Part shown: piece by piece, positions 24,930 through 37,200 of the stretch
Position numbering within the stretch: position 1 is the first letter of the stretch
Layout of the letters: every line of letters starts with the position of its first letter
Source: Bugula neritina
Lineage: Eukaryota; Bryozoa; Gymnolaemata; Cheilostomatida; Bugulidae
NCBI GenBank assembly: GCA_964035545.1
Contig: OZ037769.1
Coordinates: 12,266,633-12,330,632 of the forward strand
Length of the DNA stretch: 64,000 bases
Direction of reading: 5' to 3'
Notes under the pieces: model-generated
Told to the model about the DNA's origin: nothing
Seen by the model: the letters and a program-made list of their open reading frames with translations, nothing else
The model's database searches: none
Translations under genes and position numbers: made by a program

Positions 24930-27900
24930 ATATTGGAAATAAACTGCGACAAAAATAACCAGATTTAATGAAAATAAACACCAACATTTAGACAGCTCTT
25001 AAAGATTTTTTGCAATAAAAGTCAAGTAATTAAAAAAGATTATAATTGTCAAGTAACAAGAGAATTAAATAAAAAACTAAATATTTGATAGAAGGTTATT
25101 GGGTCAGAATTAAAAGTAATACACATAAAATACCTCTAACATAAAAATATAAGAAATGAAAGAAACAATCAAATGTAAAACTAAATGTTACCAATTAAAT
25201 GTGGTTCCCATCCACCCTAAGATAATTGTAATTGACAGTCGCATGATTCATAATAATCGATATAAGAGCAATAGTGGATATAATAATGAAATATTTGTAA
25301 ATATAGTAACAACTAAATATGTGTTATGCATCATTATTTTAATTTATAAATATAATAAATAATTTAACAGTGACATGATTATGATATTAATTCGAGTTCA
25401 TAAATTTTCCAGTTTTAGTATTTTATTGTTAGATCGACATTACTAACCATTTATAATCATTTTATCATTTATACTCCTTTATAATCAGTTTATAATCAAC
25501 AAAATTGACAGAATATCAATATGAATATAATAATAAATAATATGATATCAAATTTTGTCTAACAATAGAATTATAAATATAATCCTTATTTCAATCTCAA
25601 GCAAAAAAGTAAAGGAAAGATTAAATTTGAAGTTGAATGAAATATACCAAAATTACCAATACTAGTCTAAAAAGTAGAAGTAGTAGTACTGCTGTACTTC
25701 AAAGTAAAGTTTAATTTTGATCACATTTCTTGGAAATTGGTGGGTGATTACTAAAAGTGAGAACTTATGAAAGGACAAATATTTTAATTCATTAATTTAG
25801 TGCCACCACTATGATTTTAGTTTTAAATTTACTCTGTTTCCTTACTCTTTAGCTTGATATTTCATAAGGTTAATAAGTATAATCACGTTACGTTAGTCAG
25901 TTACTAAGTTAGTGGTACACTTGCAGTAACACATTTGCACTAAGTCTTAGAAAAACTTTTAGTTAATTTACACTTATACTTAAAACAATACTAATATGAA
26001 TACACTTATAGTTAGTGTTACAGTAAATTTCATAGTTATTGAAATCGTACAGTTATTGCTTCAGCTTATGTCTTATCATTATCATTATGTGCTATGCCCT
26101 ATGGCAATCAATAAATTGAAAACCTGATTTATTATCACATGGTTATCATTATGATTGTAAGATTGTATTTGTCATTGAGAATGACTCATTGAATGGGAAT
26201 GACTACGAGTATCAGTATCACTATGACTATCATACTGATACTGTGTGACTGTGGACTAGCAGTAGCCCTAGGAGTAGGAGTAGGTAGTCGTGATTTTTGG
26301 TCTCATTTGCCGTCATTAGACATATAACCTATCATTTTAATTTAAAAACCCAACATCCACGAGCGGCTTTTTGAAGTTGGTCTAAACACTAAGCCTAGAT
26401 TTACAAATGCAATCACTGTTGGAGTTACCAAACTTCAATTGAGCCATGCTTAGCCACATGTGAGCAACCCACATAACACTACCGGAATTGCGGTTTTAAT
26501 GCCAGTAGCGGACTCGCTTTTTTCAACCTCTCAAATCTTCTAATTCATAAATTCTATAGCGCACACTTGCTTCTCGCAGGCTGCAAAGTCACTCATCTAA
26601 TAGTAATACTAATAGTAATATCAATATGCTCATTATGAATATTCCAATTTGCTAATGATCTTCACAACACCGTGATCATGATTATTATAAATAATCAAAA
26701 TCATAATCATAATCATAATGATTAATTATTTTTAAAATAAAAATAAGATTAATCAACACAGAATGACAGATTGCGATTAACTTTAAGTTTAAGATATGAA
26801 ATAGATAGAATAATATTTAATTTTATAGTTATACTAATTTACTCACTTATACTGATAGTACTACTACTAGTAGTACATTTAATTTTATAATAATAGCTAT
26901 AGCTTATATTTATAAATTATAACAATTTTTGTTATAAAATGAAATATCATTATCATTATGATTATGATATTGATTATCAACTAAAACTTATTTTTATACT
27001 TATACTTATACTTATAGTTATAGTGATAGTCAATTTAAAATATAAATTACTAACATTAATAACCAATTACTATTAGTATTAGTAAAACTAAATCAGAATG
27101 TTGATGTATCTTTGAACAGCTTCTCCCTAAAGGCAAAGCCTACTAACTGTACTAAGTACTAATACTTATAGTTATATTTATAAGGCATACTAGTACTGAT
27201 ACTTATAAAAAATATGGTAATTTAATTCTAACAAGTTTGACATTATTAAGCTCTAAGTATATACTTAATCTTATAGTTATAGTTATACTTATAGCTCATA
27301 CATAAGACTAAGTTGTGAATAAAATATATTGATTTTAAATGTTCACGGTTAGGCAACCTATAAAATAAAAATTACAGTGCATAAACTTTACAACTGAAGT
27401 TTCAAAACTTGAAAAGTGACTGAACAAATTCAGAAGCTGACCTTGAATAAATACATACACTTGCAGCTGTTTAGCTGTAAGTTTTCAATTAAATTGATGC
27501 TTTAGGCTCAGCTTGTTATCTCTCTATCTCTTAGATTGCTTGCTGCCCCTGATATCTCCTCTCTGAGGAATGTTGCTTTCTTACCTTCTATTATAGTATT
27601 GCAATTACATTTAAGCATTTACTGTATCATTTTTTGAATATTGAAAATCTATGAGCAACTAACCAATGATTTTCAGGGCTTGTTTACAATTAATATTTCA
27701 AAAATTCATTTAAGATGGAAGTTTCATTGTATTTTTCCTTGTAGAATAATGTTTTGGATTTCAGAAAATTACCAACGTTTTTTACACACATTGCAGGCTT
27801 TACCTATTGCAGTACATTTATCGCTAATTTTTTAAGTGAATGGTACACTGGATTATTTATGTAAATGTCATGATTCTAATTAAATTTTCATTTCCTAAAC

Positions 27901-28238
27901 CGGGGTATTTATTTTTTTAAAGAGCTATCATGCCAGTTGATTGGATTTATGTAAGATTGTAAAACTGTGAACAGAAAAGTTCCATTATTCTCAGCATAGC
28001 GGAACTATGTTATTTATAGTTTTAGCTTTTTTCTACAATGCCAGCATAGGACTACATGAAACCTGGCCATTTTCACTCAGCAGTACTCAAACTAGTAGAT
28101 GATGCACAATATAGCGCCGGCTACATTTTTCATTATATACAACAGCCATAAATAGCGCAGTTATAAACTTCACACACCAAATCTTATTTTTGTTAAAATT
28201 TGTTTGTGGTTATTTTGTAGAACAAAAACAATACCTTT
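24930..28238. other. Divergent intergenic region between TBL3 and DEK
   Basis: 3.3 kb of strongly AT-rich, low-complexity sequence; 25400-27300 is full of short atcatt/ttatag-type runs. No coding exon was found. A more complex, less AT-rich island lies at about 26220-26620. The DEK start exon follows an acceptor-like ttattttgtag at 28211-28220, so an upstream 5' UTR exon may exist here. Promoters for both genes should lie in this stretch, but no core element can be assigned. Confidence 0.5.
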
Positions 28239-31200
28239 ATGGACAACTCAACGAGTGGTATGTACATGCAGCCTATGACAGACTTATTGTAAACATTCAA
28301 ATTTAAACGAAATTAGTAGAACCCAACGGCATTAGATTTTATGGCAATAATTCATACCTGAAGTATAATGTAAGTTAACATACCACAGTTGCTTTGCAAA
28401 GACTATCTATTCAGCAATGCAAGAATACTGTAAGTGCATAAGTGTTGCTATAAGTAGGTGTATTTGTTCTCTTCAGGTAAAATTGAGGATGCAACTCCTG
28501 TGTTGAATACTCACCAGCCTGAAGCTCACTCTACTACATTTGAACAGGTAAACCTCATGCTCTTTAATTTAATTGAGCAGGTTTTGGTTTACTGTTTATA
28601 ACTTTACAAATATTAGCCAGTTATGAGTTATAACTTGGATAACTATGTCATCATTAACTATATCTTAATTTTTGTCACTGTATTTTTTAAAGATTCTTTT
28701 ACACACGTCATGTACGCAGTATTGAAATATTCATATACATCCTAGCTATTATTTTTAGGTGAATGACAAGATGGAGTCATCTGTTGACAGCAAGAATGAG
28801 TCATCTGTTGACAGCAAGAATGAGTCATCTGTTGACAGCAAGAATGAGTCATCTGTTGACAGCAAGAATGAGTCACCTGTTGACAATAAGAATGAGTCAT
28901 CTGTTGACAATAAGAATAAGTCATCTGTTGACAGTAAGAATGAGTCATCTGTTGACAGCAAGAATGAGTCATCTGTTGACAATAAGAATGAGTCATCTGT
29001 TGACAGCAAAAATGCGTCATCTGGTGACAGCAAGATGGAGTCATCTGTTGACAGTAAGATAAATGGACAATCTGCTGACAAGAAGGAAAGTGTCTCAACT
29101 GATAGTGTTCATGCTAATCCAGATCTCCAGAACAAACTGCAAGGGCAGACTGACAGTGTTACTCCTTCAGAGCCAACTAAACTCGGTGTTGAACCACCTC
29201 AGTCTAACATTGCGGAGGGGGGTGCCGTACCCACTGGTAAAAGTGGCGAAGAGGGAGAAGCAAAGACTGTAGAACCTACAGTTTCGGTGTCCAACACACC
29301 AGCAGGTGACCATAAAGATTCAAATGGCAAAGCTACATCTGATACTTCTGTAGTTACATCTGATAAACCTGTGAATGCAGCTGATAAACCTGTGAATACA
29401 GCTGAAACACCTGTGAATACAGCTGAAACACCTATGAGTACACCTAGCGAACCTGTAGCTGCACCTGCTACTGAAGTAGTCACACCTGTAACTTCACCTG
29501 ATACGGCTGTAAGCTTGTCTGAAACACCCGTGAATTCATCTGTAGTTACACATACTACTACAGAAAGTACACCCACAGCTACATTGGTTGCTTCAATGAA
29601 CAGTTCTGTTTCTACAACAAACACACCTGTTACTACAGTAAGTCTAACGTCTTCGGCACCCACCACTGAGATCAACAGCTCTGTAACATTGCCGGATACT
29701 AAAGTTGATTGTAAAGCAGAAGAAGCTGCAGAACCAATGGAAACAAAGGATTCATCCGAAGAAAGCGCTGGTGCTTCTACACAAACTCAAAAGACTGTTG
29801 AAGGTTCAACAGTTAAAAAGAGAGGACGGGGTCGACCTCCTAAATCCGCCACTGCTTCCACTCCTGTTGAAAGAGAGGCTAGCAGACGTAAGTTGCTTGT
29901 TTTAGGAAATCACAGAACATGAGGGCGGGCTGTTCGCAACAATATTAGTAGTGTAGCTATGTTGTAAACTTAGAGCTAGGGCTATAGCCTGTGAAATCTC
30001 AAATTAAGTTCCCACTTTTCTCACAGTTTTAAGTAAGTGAGACCAGTAGAAAAGCAGCATTTTATTTGTAAAACAAAGGTGGAAATGAGTGAAGATAGGC
30101 CATGTTGTGTTTCAAACAGGTGTATTGATCATAAAATAATTTACAATGAAAACTGTAGAAGTGTTACCACCTTATATATTAACTTGCACAGAAAAGCTGA
30201 TATAGCTGTATATAAATAAACAAAACAAGCGCTGAAGCTAACATGAAAAAGCCATTACATCTTTTGGCTTTATGCAATGTCAGGCTATAACATCTCCCTA
30301 CTAGCTTAAAGTACTATGTCTCTTTTAGCGTCTAGTTTGCCATCGGGTTCTGGTTGAACGTCTTGGATGGTCCCGGGTATATTCATCACCATCTGGTTGT
30401 CTAGGATTGCGTCTAGGTTGTGAGGGTACAGGATCTGGCTCTGGTGTTTTCTCTTGTTGTGCAGTATTTTCAGTGGTAACCATCAAATCATCAGGTGGCT
30501 CTGTATCTTCTGTACTGGAATGTCGTGGACAGAGTTGGTCAATGTGTCGTTTCCAAACTGGTCCTTTAGGTATGACTTTCACATTCACAGAGCGGCTCCC
30601 CAAAACTTTGATCACAACTGCCTTGATCCACTTGGGTTGTCTGTCTCTTCTAGGCCCATAGTATAGAGCATAGCAAGGCGTTTCAACTGTGTAGCAGTGT
30701 AGTTTGTTGGTAGTCTTGTTCTGTTGCATCTGATGTCTTTGAGATAGGTGTGCTGGAGAGGGAAGTAGAACATCTATTTTGGTTCTGATCTGTCGCCCAT
30801 TCAGTAGCTCACTTGGAGAAAATCCATAAGGCAATGGTGTTCTTCTGTATTGCATTAGGAACTCTTGGAGGGCCTCCCTGGGTGGAAGTGTAGACTTTCT
30901 CAGCGACTGCTTGAAGGATTCTACTAGTCGTTCTGCTGCTCCATTGGTAGCGGGATGATAAGGTGCTCCTCTTAGGTTGACAATTCCTCGATCTTTACAC
31001 CACTGTTGGAATTCTTCTGACGTGAAACTGGGTCCATTATCTGTCACTATGGTATGAGGGTAACCAAAGTGAGTGAAGTCTGTCTCCAATAAGTTAGTTG
31101 TCATCTTGGTTGATATAGAGCTCGTAGGATGAATGCAAGGATACTTGGTGAATGCATCCACAAGCACTAGCCAATTTGTTCCCATAAAGTTGATTGCATG

Positions 31201-34200
31201 GTCTACGTGTAGTCTGCTCCATGGCTTTTCAGGCATCATCCAAAGGTGAACTGGTGACTTCTTTTCCTGGTTATGGTGCTCTCTGCAGGTTGAGCATTGC
31301 TGTGACAATTCTGTAATGTCGTTGTCTAATCTTGGCCAATAGACTGCTGTGCGGGCAAGTTGCTTCATACGTTGTCTGCCAAAGTGTCCCATATGTAGTA
31401 TTTCTAACACTTGTTTCTGCAGGGATAAAGGTATGACAATCCTTGCTCCATACAGTAGGCATCCGCTTTCAACTGTCAGTGAGGTTGCGATCTTCTTGAA
31501 GTCTTTAATGGTGTAGCCATCAGCGATTGTTTCTGACGATTCTTTGCTTTCTTCACCATCCATCCATTCTTCCATAGTGTATCGCATCACGGTGCTGAGT
31601 ACTGGATCTTTGGCCGTCTCTTTCTTTAGAACTCCAGGATCTGTAGGTTTCAGCTGCTTTCCAATAGTCTTTATTGTGCAAACTGTGTCGATATCCACAC
31701 CTTCTTCCTCCTTATCAAAGCCATCATCTGATTCCATTGGTAGGCGACTCAGTACGTCTGCATTGCCGTGGTCCGAGGTTTTTCTGTGTTCAATGGTGTA
31801 CTTGTATTGGCTGAGAGTGAGTGCCCATCTAGCAAGTCTGTTGGCTGCCATAGCTGGTGTTGCTTTGTTGGGTCCAAAGATTGCCAGTAGTGGTCGGTGA
31901 TCTGTAACCAATACAAAGCTTCTTCCATACAGAAACTGATGAAACTTGGTGATTCCAAATGTGATTGAGAGTGCTTCCTTCTGTACTTGACTGTATCTTT
32001 GCTGAGTTTTTGTCAGAGTTTTGCTGGCATGGGCAATTGGTCGCTCTGTCCCGTCTTGGTAACGATGAAACAACACAACTCCAATTCCAACTTCTGATGC
32101 ATCACAGGATATGCCAATTTGTAGAGAGGGGTCATAGTGTGCTAATACCAGATCACTGCTTAACATCTTCTTCAGTTGTAAAAATGATGTTTGCTGCGTA
32201 GTACCCCACTGCCATTGCTCTCCTTTCTGCAATAACTTTTGAAGTGGTGATGTGACCGTGGAAAGATCCGGCAAGAACTTGTGGTAAAACTGTACAGATC
32301 CTAGGAAGGATTTCAAGCTTCTAACATCAGTCGGGGCTGGCATCTTCTTCAAAGCTTCTACACCAGATCCTTTTTCTATACCTTTGTCAGAAAGCTTGTG
32401 TCCCAGGTATTCTACTGACTGTTCTGTGAATACACATTTCTCCAGTTTGCATCTTAATCCTTGGTCTTGCAGCCGTTGCAATAATCTTCGTAGATTTGTG
32501 ATGTGATATGTGGCTGTGGCTCCACTGACTAGAGTGTCATCCAAATAGACTGCTACTCCAGGTAGATCACATGTGAGCTGCTCCATAATCTCCTGGAAAT
32601 AACCGGGTGCTGAGCTGATACCAAAAGGTAAGCGCTTCTGTAGTAGAACACCACGATGAGTGCTGAGAGCCAACCTTCTTTGGCTTTCTGGAGCTAGAGG
32701 AATCTGATTGTATGCGTCTGCCAAGTCAATCTTCGAGAAACCATGTCCTCCTCCAAGTTTCCTCATCAGGTCTTCTGGCAAAGGAATTGGTTGACGATGA
32801 TCCTCTAGTTGAGAGTTGACTGAAACAGAGTAGTCTCCACATACACGTAGCTTTGGCTTTGGCTGTCCAGGTAGTTGTGCTTTGCGTATAGGAACTACTG
32901 GTGTGCCATAGGAATTGAACTGCACTGGCTCCCATACTCCTTTAGCAATTCCAACATCATAGGCTTGAGTTAAGTCTTCTTGAATGGCGTAAGGTACAGG
33001 TCGGGGTTTGCAGAATACTGGCTTAGCATCTTTCTTGAATTTGACTTCTAATTCAAAATCTTTGAGGCATCCCAGTTCTGGTTTGAAGAGGCTGCTGAAC
33101 TCCATTGTTAGTTTTTTAAAGGATTCCTTGAGATTGAGGTTGACATTATGAACATCTTTGCTGATGTCTTCTCCATCTGTAGGCTGCATCAAGGAATCCA
33201 CAGAAACTCCCAATTGTTGAATTCCATCTCTGCCGAGTAGGTTTAGGTTGGGTATTCTGCTGATGACGAATTGAAGTTTCTTCTCCTGCTGGTCTCTGAA
33301 TTTGGTGAAGAGTTCACAGGTTCCCATGATGTCAATTGGATGATGCGTAGCTAATTCATAATGTATCTGTTGTGATTGAAGATTAGGTGATCCTAGTCTT
33401 TTCCAGTTCTCTAAAGACAAGAAGTTGTCTCCTGCTCCAGTGTCGACTTCTAATTGAAAAGGTTGACGTTGAAGAGTTACATCTACTTGTAGTTGAGGAA
33501 CTGTGTTCATAGTCTTTAAGGTCCTGATAACTTTGAGTGGTTTGCTGTCATTCATCTTCTTCTTTCGACATACAATTTCAAGATGTCCAGTGAGTTTGCA
33601 GTAGTTGCATGTAGAACTTTTGTATCTGCATTCTGCTGGCTGGTGATTTGTCTTTCCACAGCGATAACAGGGTTTGTTGATCTGTGTTGGCTGGGTCGTT
33701 GGTGTAGAGCTTGGAGTCGTCTTCTTCTTGCTGACTTTATGGAGAGCGTTGACCTCTCCGTGAACAGTTTCTTTAGCTACTTTAGCTGCTTCTTCAGTTT
33801 CCACAGCGATTTCAGTAGCTCTGTTGAAAGTGAGATCTTCGTCCTTGAGTTTAAAGATTGCCTTCAGTATAGCTTCATTTCCTACTGAGCATATAAATCT
33901 GGTACGAAGTGCTTCATCTTGTGGGTCAGTAATTAAAGAAAAGTCACAAGTTGTTGCGTCATGTCGAATCCTAGCTGCTAGTTCTGGAATAGTCTCCCCT
34001 GGCTTCCTTTTCATGTCGTGCCAAAATCTGTATCGTTCTCTGATGATGAATGTCCTTGGGTTATATTGTGTCATCATGTAGTTGTTAACTTCATCCATCG
34101 TCAGTTTGTTGATCTCCTTCTTTGGTGTCTGCTGCTCCGCCCAATCACTCAACTGCTTGTAGATGGCTGTTGATTGGTTTGTCAAAAATACTTGTGGTAT

Positions 34201-37200
34201 TTTATCCTCTGCGATTGAGTTGGCTCCAATGAAGGTGGTGAATCTTGCTGAATATTGAGTCCATAGTTCTGTACTTGGATCAAATGCTGCAAAATTCGGG
34301 GTTGATGCTGGGGTTTTCTTCTCTGCTGACTGGGTGAGTAGTTGAATCAGCTCCCGATTTTCTGTTTGCTGCTGTTTCATCCTTGCTTCTTGCTGTTCCA
34401 TCCTTGCTTCTTGCTGTTCCATCTGTTGCTTCTGCAAATCCATCTGTTCCTTTTGCTGTGCCAACTGCTGGGTTAGCAAAGCTATCAGTTGATCTGTAGG
34501 TGTAGACATAATTTTTGAAGTATGTCTAAATGAAGAGTCTTTGAAGATTTGAAGATTCTGATGATAACCGCGTAAAGTAAAAGTAGATGATCAGTTGAAA
34601 ATCCTTGAAGCTGATCCTATCCTCGTCGCCAAAATCTGTTGTGTTTCAAACAGGTGTATTGATCATAAAATAATTTACAATGAAAACTGTAGAAGTGTTA
34701 CCACCTTATATATTAACTTGCACAGAAAAGCTGATATAGCTGTATATAAATAAACAAAACAAGCGCTGAAGCTAACATGAAAAAGCCATTACATCTTTTA
34801 GCTTTATGCAATGTCAGGCTATAACAGGCCATGTTATTGGCGATGGATTACTCATGCTCTAATATATATATTGTTGTGGCATTCCATGCATTGGTGCTGT
34901 TGTGGAGCTATGACTCCTTAGGAAATGGTAGTGTCTTTCACTTGGAAGTAGCTCGTGGATTGCTAGAAGCAGCACAAGTGTAGCATGTGTGGTGACCACT
35001 GACTATGTATAAGAAACTTCTACTGCAAGAGCTATGCAAAACTTATGTTTATATCATGCTTTGTGTTGAATATTCCAGGGTCTGTACAAAGTTATGTTAA
35101 ACCAACTGTGAATGACAAAAAGGCTGATAATATGGGCGATGATAACACTGAGGAGTCTAATGATGATGGTACTCCAGTGTGTAAGTTTATACTCATTATA
35201 TAGTTGACTATCTACTCACTATATAGTTGACTATCTACTCACTGTATAGTTGACTCTCTACTCATTATATAGTTGACTATCTACTCACTGTATAGTTGAC
35301 TATTTACTCACTCTATAGTTAACTCTCTACTCACTATATAGTTAACTCTCTAATCACTCTATAGTTAACTCTCTAATCACTCTATAGTCAACTCTGTACT
35401 CACTGTTGTATTTACAGTGGGTTCTCTAGAAGGCCCTGTACCTATACAAACAGGGAAACGTAATAGACGAAAAGTCGATCGACTAGCTGAGAACATCACA
35501 GTGGCTCTTTCAAGCACATCAGAGAAGAAAAAGCTCACAATTCCGGAGGGCACTGGTGTGAAACTTAGAGATGTTCAAGCCAGTAAGGTTTAGTTTAGCT
35601 TTGGAACCAGAAATTTATCTTCCTGCCAGAACATTGGCTGAGTAATGTCTCAATTATGTCCCTGGACTAGGATTGTTTTAGTGAATTTATGGCTTTTAGT
35701 AAAAATTTACTATTTAAGAACCATGATTCAAAACCTACAATATAGATTTGATATAGCTTAGTATAATACAAACCAAGAAGTGTGCTATTTAGAGTTGTCT
35801 TATCATTGATTATGTCTTTAAACTTACTTCAATTTGAACAATTTGGTGCCCGATCTTTTTTCTGCTGTGTTGATCATTGTTGCATGTTGTGAGAAGCTCA
35901 TTATCTTGGGGAGAAGTTTCATAAAGTTGATTTAAGCACAGAAACTTGGAATTATATTCCAACTTCATGAAAAATTATGTTATTCTCAAAAAGCTCCATC
36001 GCTTTAGGATCATGGTTATGTTTGTCAGAAGTTGTTTGATCTTGTGTTTTTATTTCCATGCTATATAAGCCCTCTAGTTCTTCTTTGACTCAATTACTGC
36101 TGCTGCTACTACTGCTGCTGCTGCTGCTGTAATGAAACATTTAAACTTCTGTAGTTGAGGAGGTCATCAACAAGACAAAAGCCGAAGAGTTGAAGATATT
36201 TCACAGACTACTGTATGGGTCTGTGGGAAAGGTATTGTCATACATTCAAACTGTGACAGATTAATTAATAATGCTATTTAGTTGAGATTTCAACTAGTTT
36301 TAATAAATACTGTCACTCAATCTGAACAGTGAAAGTTGAGTTTGAATTTATAATATGTTATGTGAGCGATTAGCACAAAGTAATGAGTGTTTTGGAATTC
36401 TAGTGAATTTGTTTGGTTGACTCAATCTGTTTTACTAAGTAGCTGATCAAACTGGAGTTAGTAATCTTAAACTATATTCATTTCTATTTAAATGTCGAGT
36501 AAATTATTATACAGCTCATGCACTAAGATAGCCATAGGTAGAGCTGTTGTGTATACTAACTCTACCTGTCGGTATGTAAACTTGGACTATCAACTTCAAA
36601 TGTATCTTATGAAATGCTAGGGCATGCTGGGAAATGCTCCGAGCACCTGCCAATCACCTGCTAACTGTTATAAAAAGTATTTAGTAATGCTCTACACTCT
36701 AACCCATATGAATTGGATTGCATTGCAGGCATTTTCAGTCTTGACATTCTGACATGTACTTTCAGCTTGTTAATTCACAACGATGTCTAATGTAATGGTG
36801 CTAATAGTTATAATGATATTTACTTTTGTGGTGTAGACATCCTCGGAGGTCAAGAAGAATATTAGAAATTTTTGTGGCTGGAGTTTTTCTCGAGAAGATG
36901 CAGAGTACAAGAGAAAGCAGTTGTCGGTCGCAAGGTTAGTACATGTATAGCGCTTTATATATATAGTTATTAGTGTGTATATAACACTTTATATATATAT
37001 ATAGTTATTAGCATGTGTATAGCACTTTATATATATAGTTATTAGCATGTGTATAGCACTTTATATATATAGTTATTAGCATGTGTATAGCACTTTATAT
37101 ATATAGTTATTAGCATGTGTATAGCACTTTATATATATAGTTATTAGCATGTGTATAGCACTTTATATATATATATATATATATTTATTAGCATGTGTAT

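Larger units (their letters stand above)
30103..34826 (-). mobile_element. Intact Ty3-type LTR retrotransposon (4,724 bp)
   Basis: It has two 190-bp LTRs with one mismatch, a 5-bp target duplication (GGCCA), a primer-binding site matching tRNA-Ser and a polypurine tract. One uninterrupted gag-pol frame is present. No envelope-like frame is present. It lies in DEK intron 3, antisense to DEK, and is removable with the intron. The near identity of the LTRs points to a recent insertion. Single-ORF organisation and the primer site resemble Mag-like lineages; this placement is an inference. Confidence 0.97.

Noticed and set aside
28742-29098. Antisense Cys/Gln-Gln-Met or Asp-Asp-Ser repeat frames over DEK exon 3
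   Set aside because: Shadows of the 24-bp coding repeat; the plus frame connects in phase to DEK exons on both sides.
29199-29675. Minus-strand 158-codon Val/Thr/Gly-rich frame
   Set aside because: Antisense of the Ser/Thr/Val-rich DEK exon 3, whose biased codons suppress stops on the other strand.
30407-34081. Plus-strand frames of 70-118 codons across the retrotransposon
   Set aside because: Antisense shadows of the 1,394-codon gag-pol frame.
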